NCBI GenBank assembly: GCA_030272585.1
Contig: BSYQ01000009.1
Coordinates: 2,170,001-2,234,000, forward strand
Direction of reading: 5' to 3'
Origin: Bryopsis sp. KO-2023
Taxonomy: Eukaryota > Chlorophyta > Ulvophyceae > Bryopsidales > Bryopsidaceae
DNA length: 64,000 nucleotides
Shown: in pieces, positions 23,301 through 33,749 of the stretch
Layout: every line of letters begins with the position of its first letter
Numbering within the stretch: the stretch's first letter is position 1
Translations under genes and position numbers: made by a program
The notes under the pieces: model-generated
Told to the model about the DNA's origin: nothing
The model's input: only the letters and a program-made list of their open reading frames with translations
Databases searched by the model: none

Positions 23301-23440
23301 CTGTGGTGGGGTCCACTAGCGATAGTGTCTTCGTCTCGGGCTTAGCCAACCCGGGTTCGAATCCTCCTTGAGTCGACCGACTCCCTCTAGTCGGTGGCTG
23401 GTGGGCTTGGCTCACGTCATTCACGCATTAAAAATGCATA
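23301..23440 (+). other. tRNA-like pol III promoter module (SINE-like), right arm
   Basis: Inverted counterpart of 15477-15615. It has A-box-like TAGCGATAGTG near 23316 and B box GGGTTCGAATCC near 23352. The sequence continues into the inverted arm ending near 23540. Confidence 0.55.
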
Positions 23441-23524
23441 TAATAAATAATACTTTGTTCTTTAATCCATTGAATCAGTTCCCAATCGATTGATACACAA
23501 TTAGCACGTTAAAAGTGCTTAATT

Positions 23525-23921
23525 GTGCGACCTGTTCTAGACAGGCTCCAGGTCGGTCTGGACAGGCAGCCCACCTGTCCAGACCGACCTGGAGCCGGTC
23601 TAAAACAGGAGAACAACCCTGTCAAGACAGGGTCGTTCCGGTTTTAGACAGGTCACATCGCCGGTCTAATAAAGGCGAAATGTGGGTGTGACCTGTCTAA
23701 AAACGGAAAATCTGTCAGAAAACCGGTCCAGATTTCTGCAGATTTCCGAGGTTGACTGGACCGGAGTGGACAGGACCGGACAGGTCACAACCTGTCCGGT
23801 CTTGCAAGGACCGGCGTTTTTTCGTTGGACCGGACAGGACCGGACAGGTCAGCCGGTCCATGGACAGGTTGGACCGGACCGGACCGGTTTTTCGCTGCCG
23901 GTCCGGTCGGGCCCAGGTCTG
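23525..23921. repeat. Subterminal short-repeat region, right arm of the foldback element
   Basis: Irregular units of GACCGACCTGGAGCC, GTTTTAGACAGG and GGACCGGACAGGACC in both orientations lead up to the terminal GCCCAGGTCTG. It is the counterpart of 15092-15410 but more diverged than the inner arms. Confidence 0.7.
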
Positions 23922-23929
23922 TTCATCAA
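23922..23929 (+). repeat. 8-bp target-site duplication, right copy
   Basis: TTCATCAA, identical to 15062-15069. Coding sequence of the cyclase C2 domain resumes directly after it (AATGCGAGTGC). Confidence 0.85.
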
Positions 23930-26900
23930 TGCGAGTGCAAAGCGAAGGCTGGGCGGGGTGGCATCCTGTGCGACCAGGAAACCTTCGATAGGGCGAGGGG
24001 CAAGGCAGAATTTGTGCCGTTGGAGCCCATGGTGCTGAAGGGGAGAAGCGAGGCCTTCCAGGCTTACCGGGTGGCCCCCCTGGCACGAGGCACAAGGGAG
24101 AGGCGGCGGACGTCATTCTCGCCGCTCCATGCACCTCTTGTCGGACGTCAGGAGGTCATGGAGAACATCATGGACTCCTTGCGCAACTTCGTCCGAGTGT
24201 CAGGGGGCGTGATTTTTGTCGAGGGGGAGCCTGGGATGGGCAAGACCAAGATCGTTCGTGAGCTGGAGCGTGGCTACTTCGCTGCCAGTTGCGAGGACTG
24301 GGCGCAAATTCACGAGAACGTGCACATGTTCTCGGGCGCTGGGAGTCCAACGCAGAAGTCACAGTGCCTCTTCCCCTGGAGGCGCGTCTTGGAGGAGGTC
24401 TTCCTGGTGGACCAACAGGCAAGGTGGGAGGGACAGGTGCCCCTCGCGCACATGATCGAGGAAAGGATCGACGATTTCGAAGATCACTCGAGACATGTGC
24501 TCGCGGAGGCGCTGGATTTGCCCCTGGAGTCCCTCCCCTCATCCTCGCCACCTGATGCGAAGCGGGCTGGACTGGTGAACTGGACGACCACCCGATCAAC
24601 GGTCAGTTCCCAGGAGATAGATGAACAAGATTGGGAGCAAGCCAGTGGTTCAGGGTCGGTCACACGGAGTCGCGAAGGATCCCAGTCACTGGAGGACGAT
24701 TTGCATGAGGTGATAGCTGGTGGTGAATCGAGCGATGGCGATTTGCAACAGCTGCAATTCGTCGAAGGAACGAGCAGCGATTCGGAAGTTCCTGGCTCGG
24801 AATGCTTCGACATAGACCGAACATCTCAGCACCAGTCGGAAATTTCCCCGGAAAGCGCGACAACGGTTGAGGAACCTGGCTGGAAGCATGGGAGACCACC
24901 CCCACTCGACATTGCCAGCTCCACAGGGGAATATGAGAGGAGTGGACCCCCAACAGAGAGGACTGTGACTTTTGGAAACACCAAAAGCTTCACATACAGT
25001 CCAGACTCCTATTTGACTGCCACCAGGGAAACCACAGCTGGATCATCCTTATGTGACACCTCCAGCTGGAGGGGTGATCAAATGGAGGAGTTGATTGTGG
25101 AGATCATGCAATGTTTTGTGGAAAAATATGGGCCATGCATCGTAGTGCTGGAAGATCTGCACCATTTCGATCTTGCCAGCTGGAGTCTCCTGGCAGCTCT
25201 CGATGATGCTGTGGGTCCAAGTGGATTGCTGGTCATTGGGACCTTGAGGCCAAATGAAGGATCATTGGCCCAAGCATCAAAGGTGAGAATCCTGTGTCTC
25301 TCTCTGGAGATTAGGTAAATGGGCTGGAGTGTGATTTGATGCCCATCCTTCAGGAGTCTGGTGCAATTGATTAGCAAATTCGATTCCTAGTATATGCTGT
25401 GTTTTTTTGTCTTCTTAAAAGAGTATTTTTGCCACTTTTCACGCGATTTTTTCCACCCCAGCCACATCAGTGTTTTTCTTTCCTTGTAGTGCATCCACCT
25501 CAAAAACAGCACCCTCCAGATAATATAATTTCTTTTAACTCAAGGGGTACCCGAGCCGATAAAAAGATATCAAGTAGAGAACACATGCATGGATATCCAC
25601 AGACTATTGATAGCAAGTATTTTTTGTGCGAGGCCAAATACACTGACACCATATTCCAAAAAAAAGGAGAAAAAAAAAAAAAAAGCAGCAAAAAATCCTT
25701 TTTTCCCCCAACAAACACCGCTCGCAGAACATATTAACAATAGTTTTGAGTCTGCCTCAGAAAAAACCGTTGTCAAGTGTTCAGCGGCAATTCCTGATGT
25801 TCGTTTCAGAGTAAGCTGGGCGTGTTTCAGAGCGTCATGAAATGCTATAAGGCCATTCGGGAGAGCGGCTCCACAGCACGCATCAGTCTGCCACCGTTGA
25901 ACCTTGGTGAAACCCGCGCATTGATGGAGCTTGTGGCTGGGGACCAAACCATTCCGGATGATGTCGTGGTGGCTGTTCTGGAAAAGTCTGGAGGTGTACC
26001 GATCTACATCCAGCAGCTCACACAGTACCTGGTGGAAACTCGACTCATCACTGGGGATGGCGGATCGGTGGGGGAGACCCTCAACACCGAAGCAACCATC
26101 GCCGGCTTCATCAGAAACACCATGAGCATCCATCACTTGTTGATGGATCAGATTGATGGCTTGAGCTCCACAGGGCATCTCACGCTGAAGGTGGCGGCAG
26201 TCATTGGAGCGGACATCACCGCACAGGTGATCAGGGAGGTGTACCCATACAACACGTATGAGTACGATGTGGAAATGGACATGGTGGAGCTGGAGGGTGT
26301 GGGGTTCATCACTCGCTGCGAGGATACCAGGCATTCCCACCGAACCCAACGCTGGCGGTTCAACAATCAAGTGGCGAGAGATGCAGTGTATGGGTTGATC
26401 CCGAACGGCCAGAGGCGGCGCCTGCATGCAAAGTTCGCCCAGGTGCTGCAGGAGGGAGGTGATTGGGACGATTCAGTCGTTGCCTTTCACTGGGAGAAGT
26501 CCAGCGAGGGGGTGGAAGCAGTGGAGTGGAGGCGGACGCTGAAAGCTATTTCTGGCTGGCAGGGTGCGGGGGTGTATGCTCGAGATCACGGTGGCCTCTC
26601 GCAAGCCTTGGATTGCTTTCAACGAGCCGTGCATCTGCAAGAGAAGTTGATCGAATTCCACGGTCAATCTGGGGAGCTCGTGGACATCAAAGTCTCCAAG
26701 CTGTTGGCTGAATCGGCGGAGGCCACACCACTTACACCTCGCACTGGCCCCTCCAGCGGTCTGCCCGATGATATTTCATTGGGATCCTGCAGCAAGAGCT
26801 CGGCTCATTCTGCAGCCCTGCCGTACATAGCCGTTCTGGACCGAGTGAGAATTCAGCGCTGGATGGCTGAACTCGAGAAGGAGCTGGCAGAATCGGAGCC

Positions 26901-27528
26901 CAATTCGGAGAGGAAAACCGTTATTCTGCATGCAGCCTGCGACCATCTTGTAATCGCCTTGGACCTGCTCGGAGCTCCCTGCCCAGGGGAATTGATTGCA
27001 AGAAAAGAGAGTAAGAAAGGAATTTGGGTGAAGGTGAAGGGAGGATTCCGTATTGGGAAGTCGATGTTGAAAACAACTCGACAGTGGATTGCGAATTCCT
27101 CCAGAGGGTCTTACGGGATGCCTCGACCACCTAGACGCAGAAGGAAGAGCATGGCCCCCTATTTCCTGGGAGAGACAACCAAAGCTCAAAGACGATTGAC
27201 CGAGGAGGAAATGTTGGAGGCGGCAAGACTGATGGACATGTGTGTGGCCATTGCGGTTGCACTGAGCAGCAGGTCTGCAATAGTCCATTGCACCGATCTG
27301 CTGGAATTCTTTGTTAAAGATCGTGTGGGGCAGTCCTGTTTTGCGAGGGTGGCAGAGAGGATGAACACGGAAGGGACGGAGGTGCTCCTGCCAAGAGTTA
27401 TATCCGAGCGGTTCAAAAACCGCAACAAGGGCAAGTCTCCAACAATGACGGTCAGGGAGGTATCGAGGTTTTGGTCTGACAATGCATCCGCCATTTTTGT
27501 AATTTTTTGTTGGGTTCAAGGAGGATAG
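23930..27528 (+). pseudogene. Soluble adenylyl-cyclase-like gene, 3' part (end of C2, STAND ATPase, helical region)
   Basis: Exon 4 (about 23930-25282) resumes the C2 domain with GRGGILCDQETF and leads into an ATPase with Walker A GEPGMGKTK (about 24224-24250) and Walker B VVLEDLHHFD (about 25144-25173). Exon 5 (25810-about 27490) continues with KLGVFQSV, LNLGETRALMEL and SGGVPIYIQQL, the usual winged-helix/TPR-like continuation of ADCY10 relatives. Just after the insertion INASAK is in one frame and GRGGILCD in another. The distance is 35 nt where family spacing predicts 36, so one base appears to be missing near the run GGGCGGGG. The last codons read into a 151-bp tandem array (IFVIFCWVQG), so the native C-terminus is probably lost. 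The whole cyclase protein would be about 1,650 residues, the size expected for the family. The helical part is rich in basic residues (PPRRRRKS). Confidence 0.85.
25283..25809 (+). other. Intron 4 of the cyclase-like gene
   Basis: It begins GTGAGAATC and ends TTTCAG. It contains poly-T and poly-A tracts and no gene. Both flanking exons stay in phase (LAQASK then SKLGVFQ). Confidence 0.8.
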
Positions 27529-28373
27529 TTAAGAGTGTGACGAAGGTTTATGCGATAATTGGGGCGTCGATGGAGACGTTGAAGCTCTGGAAGAGCAGAT
27601 ATTCGAGAACTTCGTATATATACTTCGCGCGCGCACATATGCCACTTTTGATATTTTTTGTTGGGTTCAAGGATGATAGTTTAGAGTGCGACGAACGTTT
27701 ATGCGATAATTGGGGCGTCGATGGAGACGTTGAAGCTCCCGAAGAGCGGATATTCGAGAACTTCGTATTTATACTTCGCGCGCGCATATACTCCACTTTT
27801 GTTATTTTTTGTTGGGTTCAAGGATGATAGTGAAGAGTGCGACGAACGTTTATGCGATAATTGGGGCGTCGATGGAGACGTTGAAGCTCCGGAAGAGCAG
27901 ATATTCGAGAACTTCGTACATATACTTCGCGCGCGCACATACGCCACTTTTGTAATATTTTGTTGGGTTCAAGGATGATGGTGAAGAGTGCGACGAAGGT
28001 TTATACGATAATTGGGCCATCGATGGAGACGTTGAAGCTCCGGAAGAGCGGATATTCGAGAACTTCGTATATACACTTCGCGCGCGCACACACGCCACTT
28101 TCGTTATTCTTTGTTGGGTTCAAGGATGATAGTTTAGAGTGCGACGAACGTTTATGCGATAATTGGGGTGTCGATGGAGACGTTGAAGCTCCGGAAGAGT
28201 AGATATTCGAGAACTTCGTATATAAACTTCGCGCGCGCACATACGCCACTTTTGTAATATTTTGTTGGGTTCAAGGATGATATTGAAGAGTGCGACGAAG
28301 GTTTATGCGATAATTGGGGCGTCGATGGAGATGTTGAAGCTCCCGAAGAGCGGATATTCGAGAACTTCGTATA
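27491..28373 (+). repeat. Tandem array, about 151-bp unit, about 5.8 copies
   Basis: Units restart at GTTGGGTTCAAGGA near 27508, 27659, 27810, 27961, 28112 and 28264. Each holds GCGATAATTGGGGC, AGATATTCGAGAACTTCG and a (CG)n-like TTCGCGCGCGCAC. Differences between copies are few. The array starts inside the last exon of the cyclase gene and ends abruptly where an LTR-like sequence begins. Since 151 is not a multiple of three, the open frames in each unit shift from copy to copy and are not taken as genes. Confidence 0.9.
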
Positions 28374-28842
28374 TGATAGTGAAGCTTGTGGGTGACGCAA
28401 TAGTGGTTGGTTGTGTTGTTGGATTCGTGATAACTTGCGGTTAACGCAAGTATACTTGTGGAGTCTGTGGTTAGACAACTCTCTAGCTAGCGCGGTTGTG
28501 AACGCTACTAGAACACTTAAGTGTGCGTCAAGCAAACACTTAGAAGGGGAAGTGATTGCGTCAGGCAAACACTTATACACACACACACAAACACACACAC
28601 AAGCGGGCACACACCAATCCCACGAATCCCGTATTACAACTACGAAAGAATGAATGTCAAGCGAACAAGGGGCTTAAATACCCAGAAGTGTAGTACACTG
28701 ACGCGTGCCCCAAACGCTGGGTCTAATCGTGTGCGACTCTAACTCCCACACGCGTCAGCTACCCTCGCCCCCACCCTAAGAAACCTCGGTGACCTCTCGG
28801 CGGTCACAGTGTGACCGTCACACTAGCGCTAAAAACGTAACA
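28374..28842 (-). mobile_element. Possible LTR of a degraded retrotransposon
   Basis: The plus strand starts TGATAGTG and ends ACGTAACA, and a tract that reads GCGGGGGGGGCATT on the minus strand directly follows. That is the arrangement of a polypurine tract next to a 3' LTR. A TTTAAATA-like box is near 28674. No second copy and no target duplication is visible. A CA microsatellite lies at 28578-28606. Confidence 0.35.
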
Positions 28843-30409
28843 AATGCCCCCCCCGCAAAAAGTGGGCGCCCACGCACACCAAAAACTAACACAAAAATAC
28901 AAAAACAAAAACACAAAAACACACCCCCCATCCCAACATCTTCGCTCGGAAGAGCTTGAGCTTGCTGGGGGAAGAAAAGGGAAAAACCCTTTCTTGAAGT
29001 TTTTGGTTTTGTGGGGGAAGGCGGGGGGGAATATTGATGTCGGGTAATCAGTTGGATGGGAAATATATGTTTGGATTTGACGAAAGAAGAAGGATTCTTT
29101 GAACTGTGGTTTTTTCACAGAAGTTGACTGACGATATGAAGTGTCTCATTGTAAAAGTGAGTTTTTTTAGTCATCACCTTTGTGAGGTGCCGAGTCTCTG
29201 GATGCGGAATGCAAAATCTTAAGCAACCCTGACACACAGCCTTTTTTCTTATATCAATTATTTGAATCCAGTCGTATCCCATAGCCTTTGAACTCAACAA
29301 GACAATTGAGAACTGTTGAAACGGATGAGGAATGTTCTCCATCCACCGAAAAAATGGTGGATGGAGAAAATTCCTCGAAAAAAATGTCAAGAACAATCTT
29401 GAGCAACCGGCTTTGGACCAAAACACGTTGGTTCTCAAATAGGTTTTCTTCCATTCCATGGGGTCGAGGGGTGACACCACTGTCACTAGGGTCATTGTCC
29501 TGACATTTCGATGGGGGAGATGTGGATGGCTTCCATAATACAATAAAAAATTGACTGGTCTGCGATCGAGGAGCAAAATAAGAAGACGATTAAAAGTGAA
29601 AGGGAGGGGCCAATGAAAACAAAGGGGATGTGGGAAGGGCTCTCCAAAAAGACGAGGGAAGTAGATGCATCCATCCAAGGTCTTGCCACAACGGGTCGGA
29701 CCTCTCCTTCGTTGCAGGCTGCAACTTGCAGCTGCCACACGTTGATGTCTTTCCTGCATTCGACATTTCCAATATTTTAACAGGCCCTCTCAGCTGCCCA
29801 CAAGGGATGTGTGGGGATGATGCAAATGCTTCTAGTTTTCATGGAAGGTCAGATGTGGGGTGGATGGGTAAACCAATGGGCCTTTGTCAAGTCAAGTCAA
29901 GTCTCTGGATGTGGAATGCGAGGCAACCCAAAACACAACCATCTTGTTGTTCTATCGATTATTTGAATCCATTTGGTATACCCTAGCTTTTTGAACTCAC
30001 AATGTCAATCAATGCTGATTCTCAAGAAAGATGTTTTCCACTCTATGGAGCGGGGGGTGACAACAATATCACTACAATCAATGTCCAAATGCTTCAAGGG
30101 GGGAGATGCAGGGGCTGTGTGAGAATGATGCAAAAGGTTTTACCTTTCTTGGAAGATTGCATGCTGTAGCCAGGTGAATGGGCCCATTTTCCCGGGAAAA
30201 GCAATGAGGATGATCGGACTGAGTCAAATAGTTGAGGAACACAAAACACCTCATACGCCGTTTGCCAAGCAAGAATGACTGTGGAACCATCTTCTAGAAG
30301 CAAAAACTTCCAGCAAAAACTTCATTGCCTCATCCCAAAAAACCAACTAGGAGTATCGGGCGCACCAAACAATTCCAAAAACGGAAGGCTTGTGGAAAAC
30401 CACCAAAAC
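28843..30409. other. Non-coding region with a diverged direct duplication
   Basis: No gene is supported. Two related stretches, about 29205-29520 and 29915-30120, share CTCTGGATG.GGAATGC, TTATTTGAATCCA, a TTGAACTCA block and GGGGGAGATG in the same order, so they are a diverged direct repeat of about 200-300 bp. The first also contains a short inverted repeat around TCCATCCACC. Confidence 0.45.
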
Positions 30410-31900
30410 AACGTGAAGAATTTGGGCATCCCTGACGGACTCTTGCCAATACACTGAAGGTTGGTCTCTGTTAGCTTTTGAAACCACCACAACCTGATCG
30501 TCTGCATCGGTGATTTCATTCCCATGTGGCCACAGGCAGAATTTCAATTTCAGAATTGCCATGTGTGGGCTATTTTTCCTACCTGGCGTATTGAATGAAC
30601 ACGCGCACGCCCAGTCTACCTCTTGTCAATCCAGCATTGGATCACGGCCTTCTGGTGCCACATGGAGTGCTCCTGCGAACGAGGAAAACTCACGAGAGGG
30701 TGCGTTAGAGTCCCCAAGGTCACGTCGACTTCTTCCTACTTATTGCGCACCTGGAAGGTCTTGGTCAAAATTACTTGCGATCGTTTAGCCTCTGTTTCAG
30801 CAGTACCGTTCTCTCGACAGCGGATTTTGGTCACAATGATGAAAGCGTTAGCTCTCGTGCTTGTGATCGGCCTTGTGGTCGTCGCCTCGCAAGCTTCCAT
30901 CGCAGGTAAAATATTGAAGGGGTCTCATATCTGCTCAGGTTTTCCTGTTAGTAAGATGATGCAAACGTGAGCGATGGTTTATGTGGATATCTTTTCTGTT
31001 GCAGAGGATGGCACACGACGTCGTCTCAAATTCGATGAGGAAGTTTTGGAAGAAATTGCGGAAGAAGTTCCCGAAGAATTTCCGGAAGAAGTAGGAGGTG
31101 GCGGAGGAGGCGGTGGTGGTGGTGGTGGTGGTGGAGGAGGCGGAGGTGGCGGCAGCTTTGGTGGTGGAGGTGGGGGAGGGGGTGGTCGACGCGGCGGCGG
31201 CGGCGGTGGAGGTGGCGGCAGCTTTGGTGGTGGAGGTGGTGGAGGTGGTGGAGGTGGCGGAGGCGGTGGAGGAGGTGGCCGCCGCAACGGTGGTGGTGGT
31301 GGTGGTGGTGGTGGTGGAGGAGGTGGAGGAGGTGGCCGCCGCAGAGGGGGTGGCCGCCGCAAGGGCAGCGGCCGTCGTCGTGACGACAAGTAGAGTAAGT
31401 GACACTACTGACACTTTTGCTGAGATTCTTTTGCATCGCATTCATTGGAACCTGGTTTACTCGTGTGCATTTTCGTGCAGTGCAAACTTGGCGCGCGTTG
31501 TGGCTGTTTGGTGGGGCGGATTCAAGGAAAAATTCTTCCCGTCGAGAGGAAGAGACTGCTTGGCCAGATTCTGATATAATTGGTTCCGTGTTTCTTGGCA
31601 CTATAGTGCGGAAGCAGCTTCTCTACAATTTTGTCCATGGGCGGATCGGAGTTTTGCCCAACAAACCAAAATGAGTGTCCATCCAAAGACCCTTGCTTAT
31701 CCTTATATATATTATAAAATAAACGTGCACGTGAGAAAATAAGCATGTTGGCAGGCTGTAGAAGAGCATTGTTGTTTTGTAAACGATCATTGTTCATCTT
31801 GTCTACTTGTATCTCTTTAAATTCGACCATTTATGGGTTGGAGTCACCGTGTCATTTGGGGGTGGTTTGCACGTGGTTGCGCATGGTTCAACCGCGTCCC
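30410..31900 (+). repeat. Segmental duplication unit 1 (glycine-rich gene plus flanks)
   Basis: From GAATTTGGGCATCCCTGACG to the AT-rich 3' flank this block is repeated at about 47740-49320 and at about 50248-50419 plus 53147-54560. The repeated part includes about 400 bp of upstream sequence, both exons, the intron and the 3' untranslated region. Confidence 0.85.
30836..31393 (+). CDS. Secreted glycine/arginine-rich protein, copy 1 (2 exons, 152 aa)
   Basis: Exon 1 (30836-30905) encodes a typical signal peptide: MMKALALVLV, a Val/Ile core, then ASQASIA. Exon 2 (31005-31393) follows a 99-bp GT-AG intron in phase 1. The mature protein starts EDGTRRRLKFDEE, has an acidic stretch (EEIAEEVPEEFPEEV) and then about 85 residues of nearly pure glycine broken by SF, RR and RRN. 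It ends in a basic tail, GRRRGGGRRKGSGRRRDDK. Glycine-rich secreted proteins act in cell walls or as antimicrobial peptides; which applies here cannot be told. The splice donor AGAGTAAGT directly after the stop codon, with CGTGCAG near 31480, suggests an intron in the 3' UTR, kept in all three copies. An AATAAAC polyadenylation-like signal is near 31720. Confidence 0.8.
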
Positions 31901-33549
31901 AAAATGGTACAGTCTCGTGCAGCACAAACAAACAGTATTGTGCTCGATTATTTGTTGAGACAGAGGTAACTTATTTCGAGCCGATGAAAAAAAGCCTGGC
32001 AGAAAAACACGTTCCTCAAGGGGAAAAGCATTTGCATTTGCTCCAATGTTGGGTGGGGTTTCGTGCAGGTGAAATTTGCGATTGGTGAAAGAACAAAATC
32101 GAAGTGTATACACCACTGCAACTACCTCTCAAAGATTAATCCAATTTCATCCATTGATTAAATTATTAGTCTTTCACAGAACAGGCACACATCGAAAACC
32201 TCTATTCAAGAAGTTTGGTTTATGGATGCAAACAAATTTCCCCATCAACTGCCACAAAAGACTTATTATCAACCTGTCTACTTCATTCACAGGTAGAATC
32301 GAACCACCTTTTTTTTTTCCCCATCAAGGCAGTGCCTGTTTTTTCTAGGAAAAAACCCCTTTTGGGAAAAACCTAATGGAAAATAAAAAACCCACCACAT
32401 TTTTGGAAATGATTAATTTGTTCAAGAAAACAGCAAACATTTTTTTTTTTTTTTCTGGACGTTGAATAAAAACCCAGTTTTTTTTCCCTTGTAAACCCTC
32501 ATCCCCCCACCCGACCCTTTGTTGGAAGTGATTATTTTGTTCAAACAAACAGCAAACATCTACTTTTCTTTGTTTCTGGACATTGAATAAGAATCCAGTT
32601 TTTTTTCTCCCTTGTTAACCCTCAGCCCCACACCCGACCCTTTTTTGGAATTTAAATATAAATCCACTTTTTTTTTCTTTGTAAAAAACATTGATCCTGT
32701 TGTTCTTTCTTTCTTCCCCCCCACCCCCTTTTCTAGAGATGACAACTCATTCATCATATTTTTGTATATTTTCTTTCTTTCTTTCTCCTTTTCTCCCCTT
32801 TTTTCCTGTAACTGGTGGTTTTCAAGAACTTTTTTCTCCTCTGATTTTTGCATGCTCAAAAATCAGTCCGTCGGTGCAACAATGTAAAAAACCCCACAAA
32901 CCTTAATGTAAGAAGAGATCAATAAGAATAATTAAACATCAGAAAACAAAACAACATATCAGGTCAAAATTTGATTGAACAAAACTTACTTAGAATTTCT
33001 TTGTTTCGGAATGAATTTATTTGGTCAACACTAAATCCAATGGAGTCCCGCATATCGCGTGCGAAATGAAACTCAACCCGATAGCAATAATCCAACCGCT
33101 CAAATTTTTCCTGCAACAACAGAAAAAAAACCAGAAAAAAACCATGAGAAACATATATGTTTCTTGTTAAGCATCCTCACACGGCATGCTTGGGCATTTT
33201 CCCTTTCGGATCATTTTGAGGATCCATTGACGTTGAAAACCGACAACCTGCCCCCAGCTGGGTTCTAGAAATATGAAGAAATTGGCCACTTAACCACTAC
33301 TCTCGTCGCGCTATACTTGATCACCCCAGTCCTGAACACTACAGCTTCACACGCTCTGGCTTCGACCGATCGATATAAAAAAGGAGCTGGGGGCAGAGCG
33401 ATTTGACGCAGAATGTATTGATGTGGTCGCAAAGTCCAGTCGTGGCCCTTCCTAATTCTGTCAACGCCACTTAAAGGTCTAATATTGATGCCAGACAGAG
33501 AGAGTATGTTTTCCATCTCAAAAAACGAGCATCCTGTTTCAGCCAACGA
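31900..33549. other. AT- and homopolymer-rich intergenic region
   Basis: I see no gene. A tandem duplication of about 125 bp lies at about 32405-32650 (GGAAATGATTAATTTGTTC and GGAAGTGATTATTTTGTTC each start a unit, and both contain CTGGAC.TTGAATAA and CCCTTGT.AACCCTCA). Many T-runs. Confidence 0.5.
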
Positions 33550-33717
33550 TGTTCCAGTGAAAAACGCAGGAAACACGTTACAAAGCAAGACATACAAGCG
33601 CTCATATTATACTTCAACTGGATCTCCTTCAAACAACAAAGTCTGACTGTCAATCCCCAAGACTTCCTCGGGTTACCACAGACGTCCTCGACACATGGAA
33701 CGTCGGAACTAGAAACA
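33550..33717 (-). repeat. LTR (3' in element sense) of the integrase-less element
   Basis: 168 bp, matching 38091-38258 at every position I compared. Starts TGTTCCAGTG, ends AACTAGAAACA. Confidence 0.85.
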
Positions 33718-33735
33718 ACTGTTTCAGCCCACCAT

Positions 33736-33749
33736 GCTTCTACTATCAT
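33736..33749 (+). repeat. 14-bp target-site duplication of the non-LTR fragment, left copy
   Basis: GCTTCTACTATCAT here and at 34453-34466. Confidence 0.75.

Larger units (their letters stand above)
15070..23921. mobile_element. hAT-like non-autonomous foldback element, split by a gypsy element
   Basis: The ends are CAGACCTGGGC at the left and its reverse complement at the right, flanked by perfect 8-bp duplications. CAG...CTG termini and 8-bp duplications fit the hAT superfamily. Without the internal LTR retrotransposon the element is about 1.26 kb and has no coding capacity. Most of it is one large inverted repeat: the left arm 15400-15664 is matched, with scattered mismatches, by the reverse complement of 15665-15712 plus 23300-23540. 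The outer parts of both arms carry irregular repeats built on ACCGGAC, GTTTTAGACC and GACCGGATTTGACC units. It inserted in the coding exon of the cyclase gene. Mobilisation would need a hAT transposase supplied elsewhere; none is seen in this window. Confidence 0.8.

Noticed and set aside
23301-23375. Functional tRNA gene in the arms of the foldback element
   Set aside because: A and B boxes are present but no acceptor stem or anticodon arm can be drawn.
15070-23921. Treating the whole insertion as a normal intron of the cyclase gene
   Set aside because: The 8-bp duplication lies in coding sequence and the simple donor/acceptor choices (GTGACTTC, GTGTTCGG with GCCCAG) leave the downstream frame wrong.
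27548-28249. Repeated minus- and plus-strand frames of about 80 codons in the 151-bp array
   Set aside because: They recur once per unit, shift phase and have no start context or domain.
30979-31389. Antisense proline-rich frame opposite the glycine-rich exon (also 48377-48667 and 53618-53998)
   Set aside because: GGN codons read backwards give proline; the sense frame has a signal exon, splice sites and conserved flanks.
31026-31601. Histidine/leucine- and Ala/Val-rich frames in other phases of the glycine-rich exons
   Set aside because: They are phase shadows of the same triplet repeats.
33265-33597. 110-codon minus-strand frame starting in the LTR
   Set aside because: It shares its first 17 codons with the gag frame only because both start in the LTR; the rest shows no coding signal.
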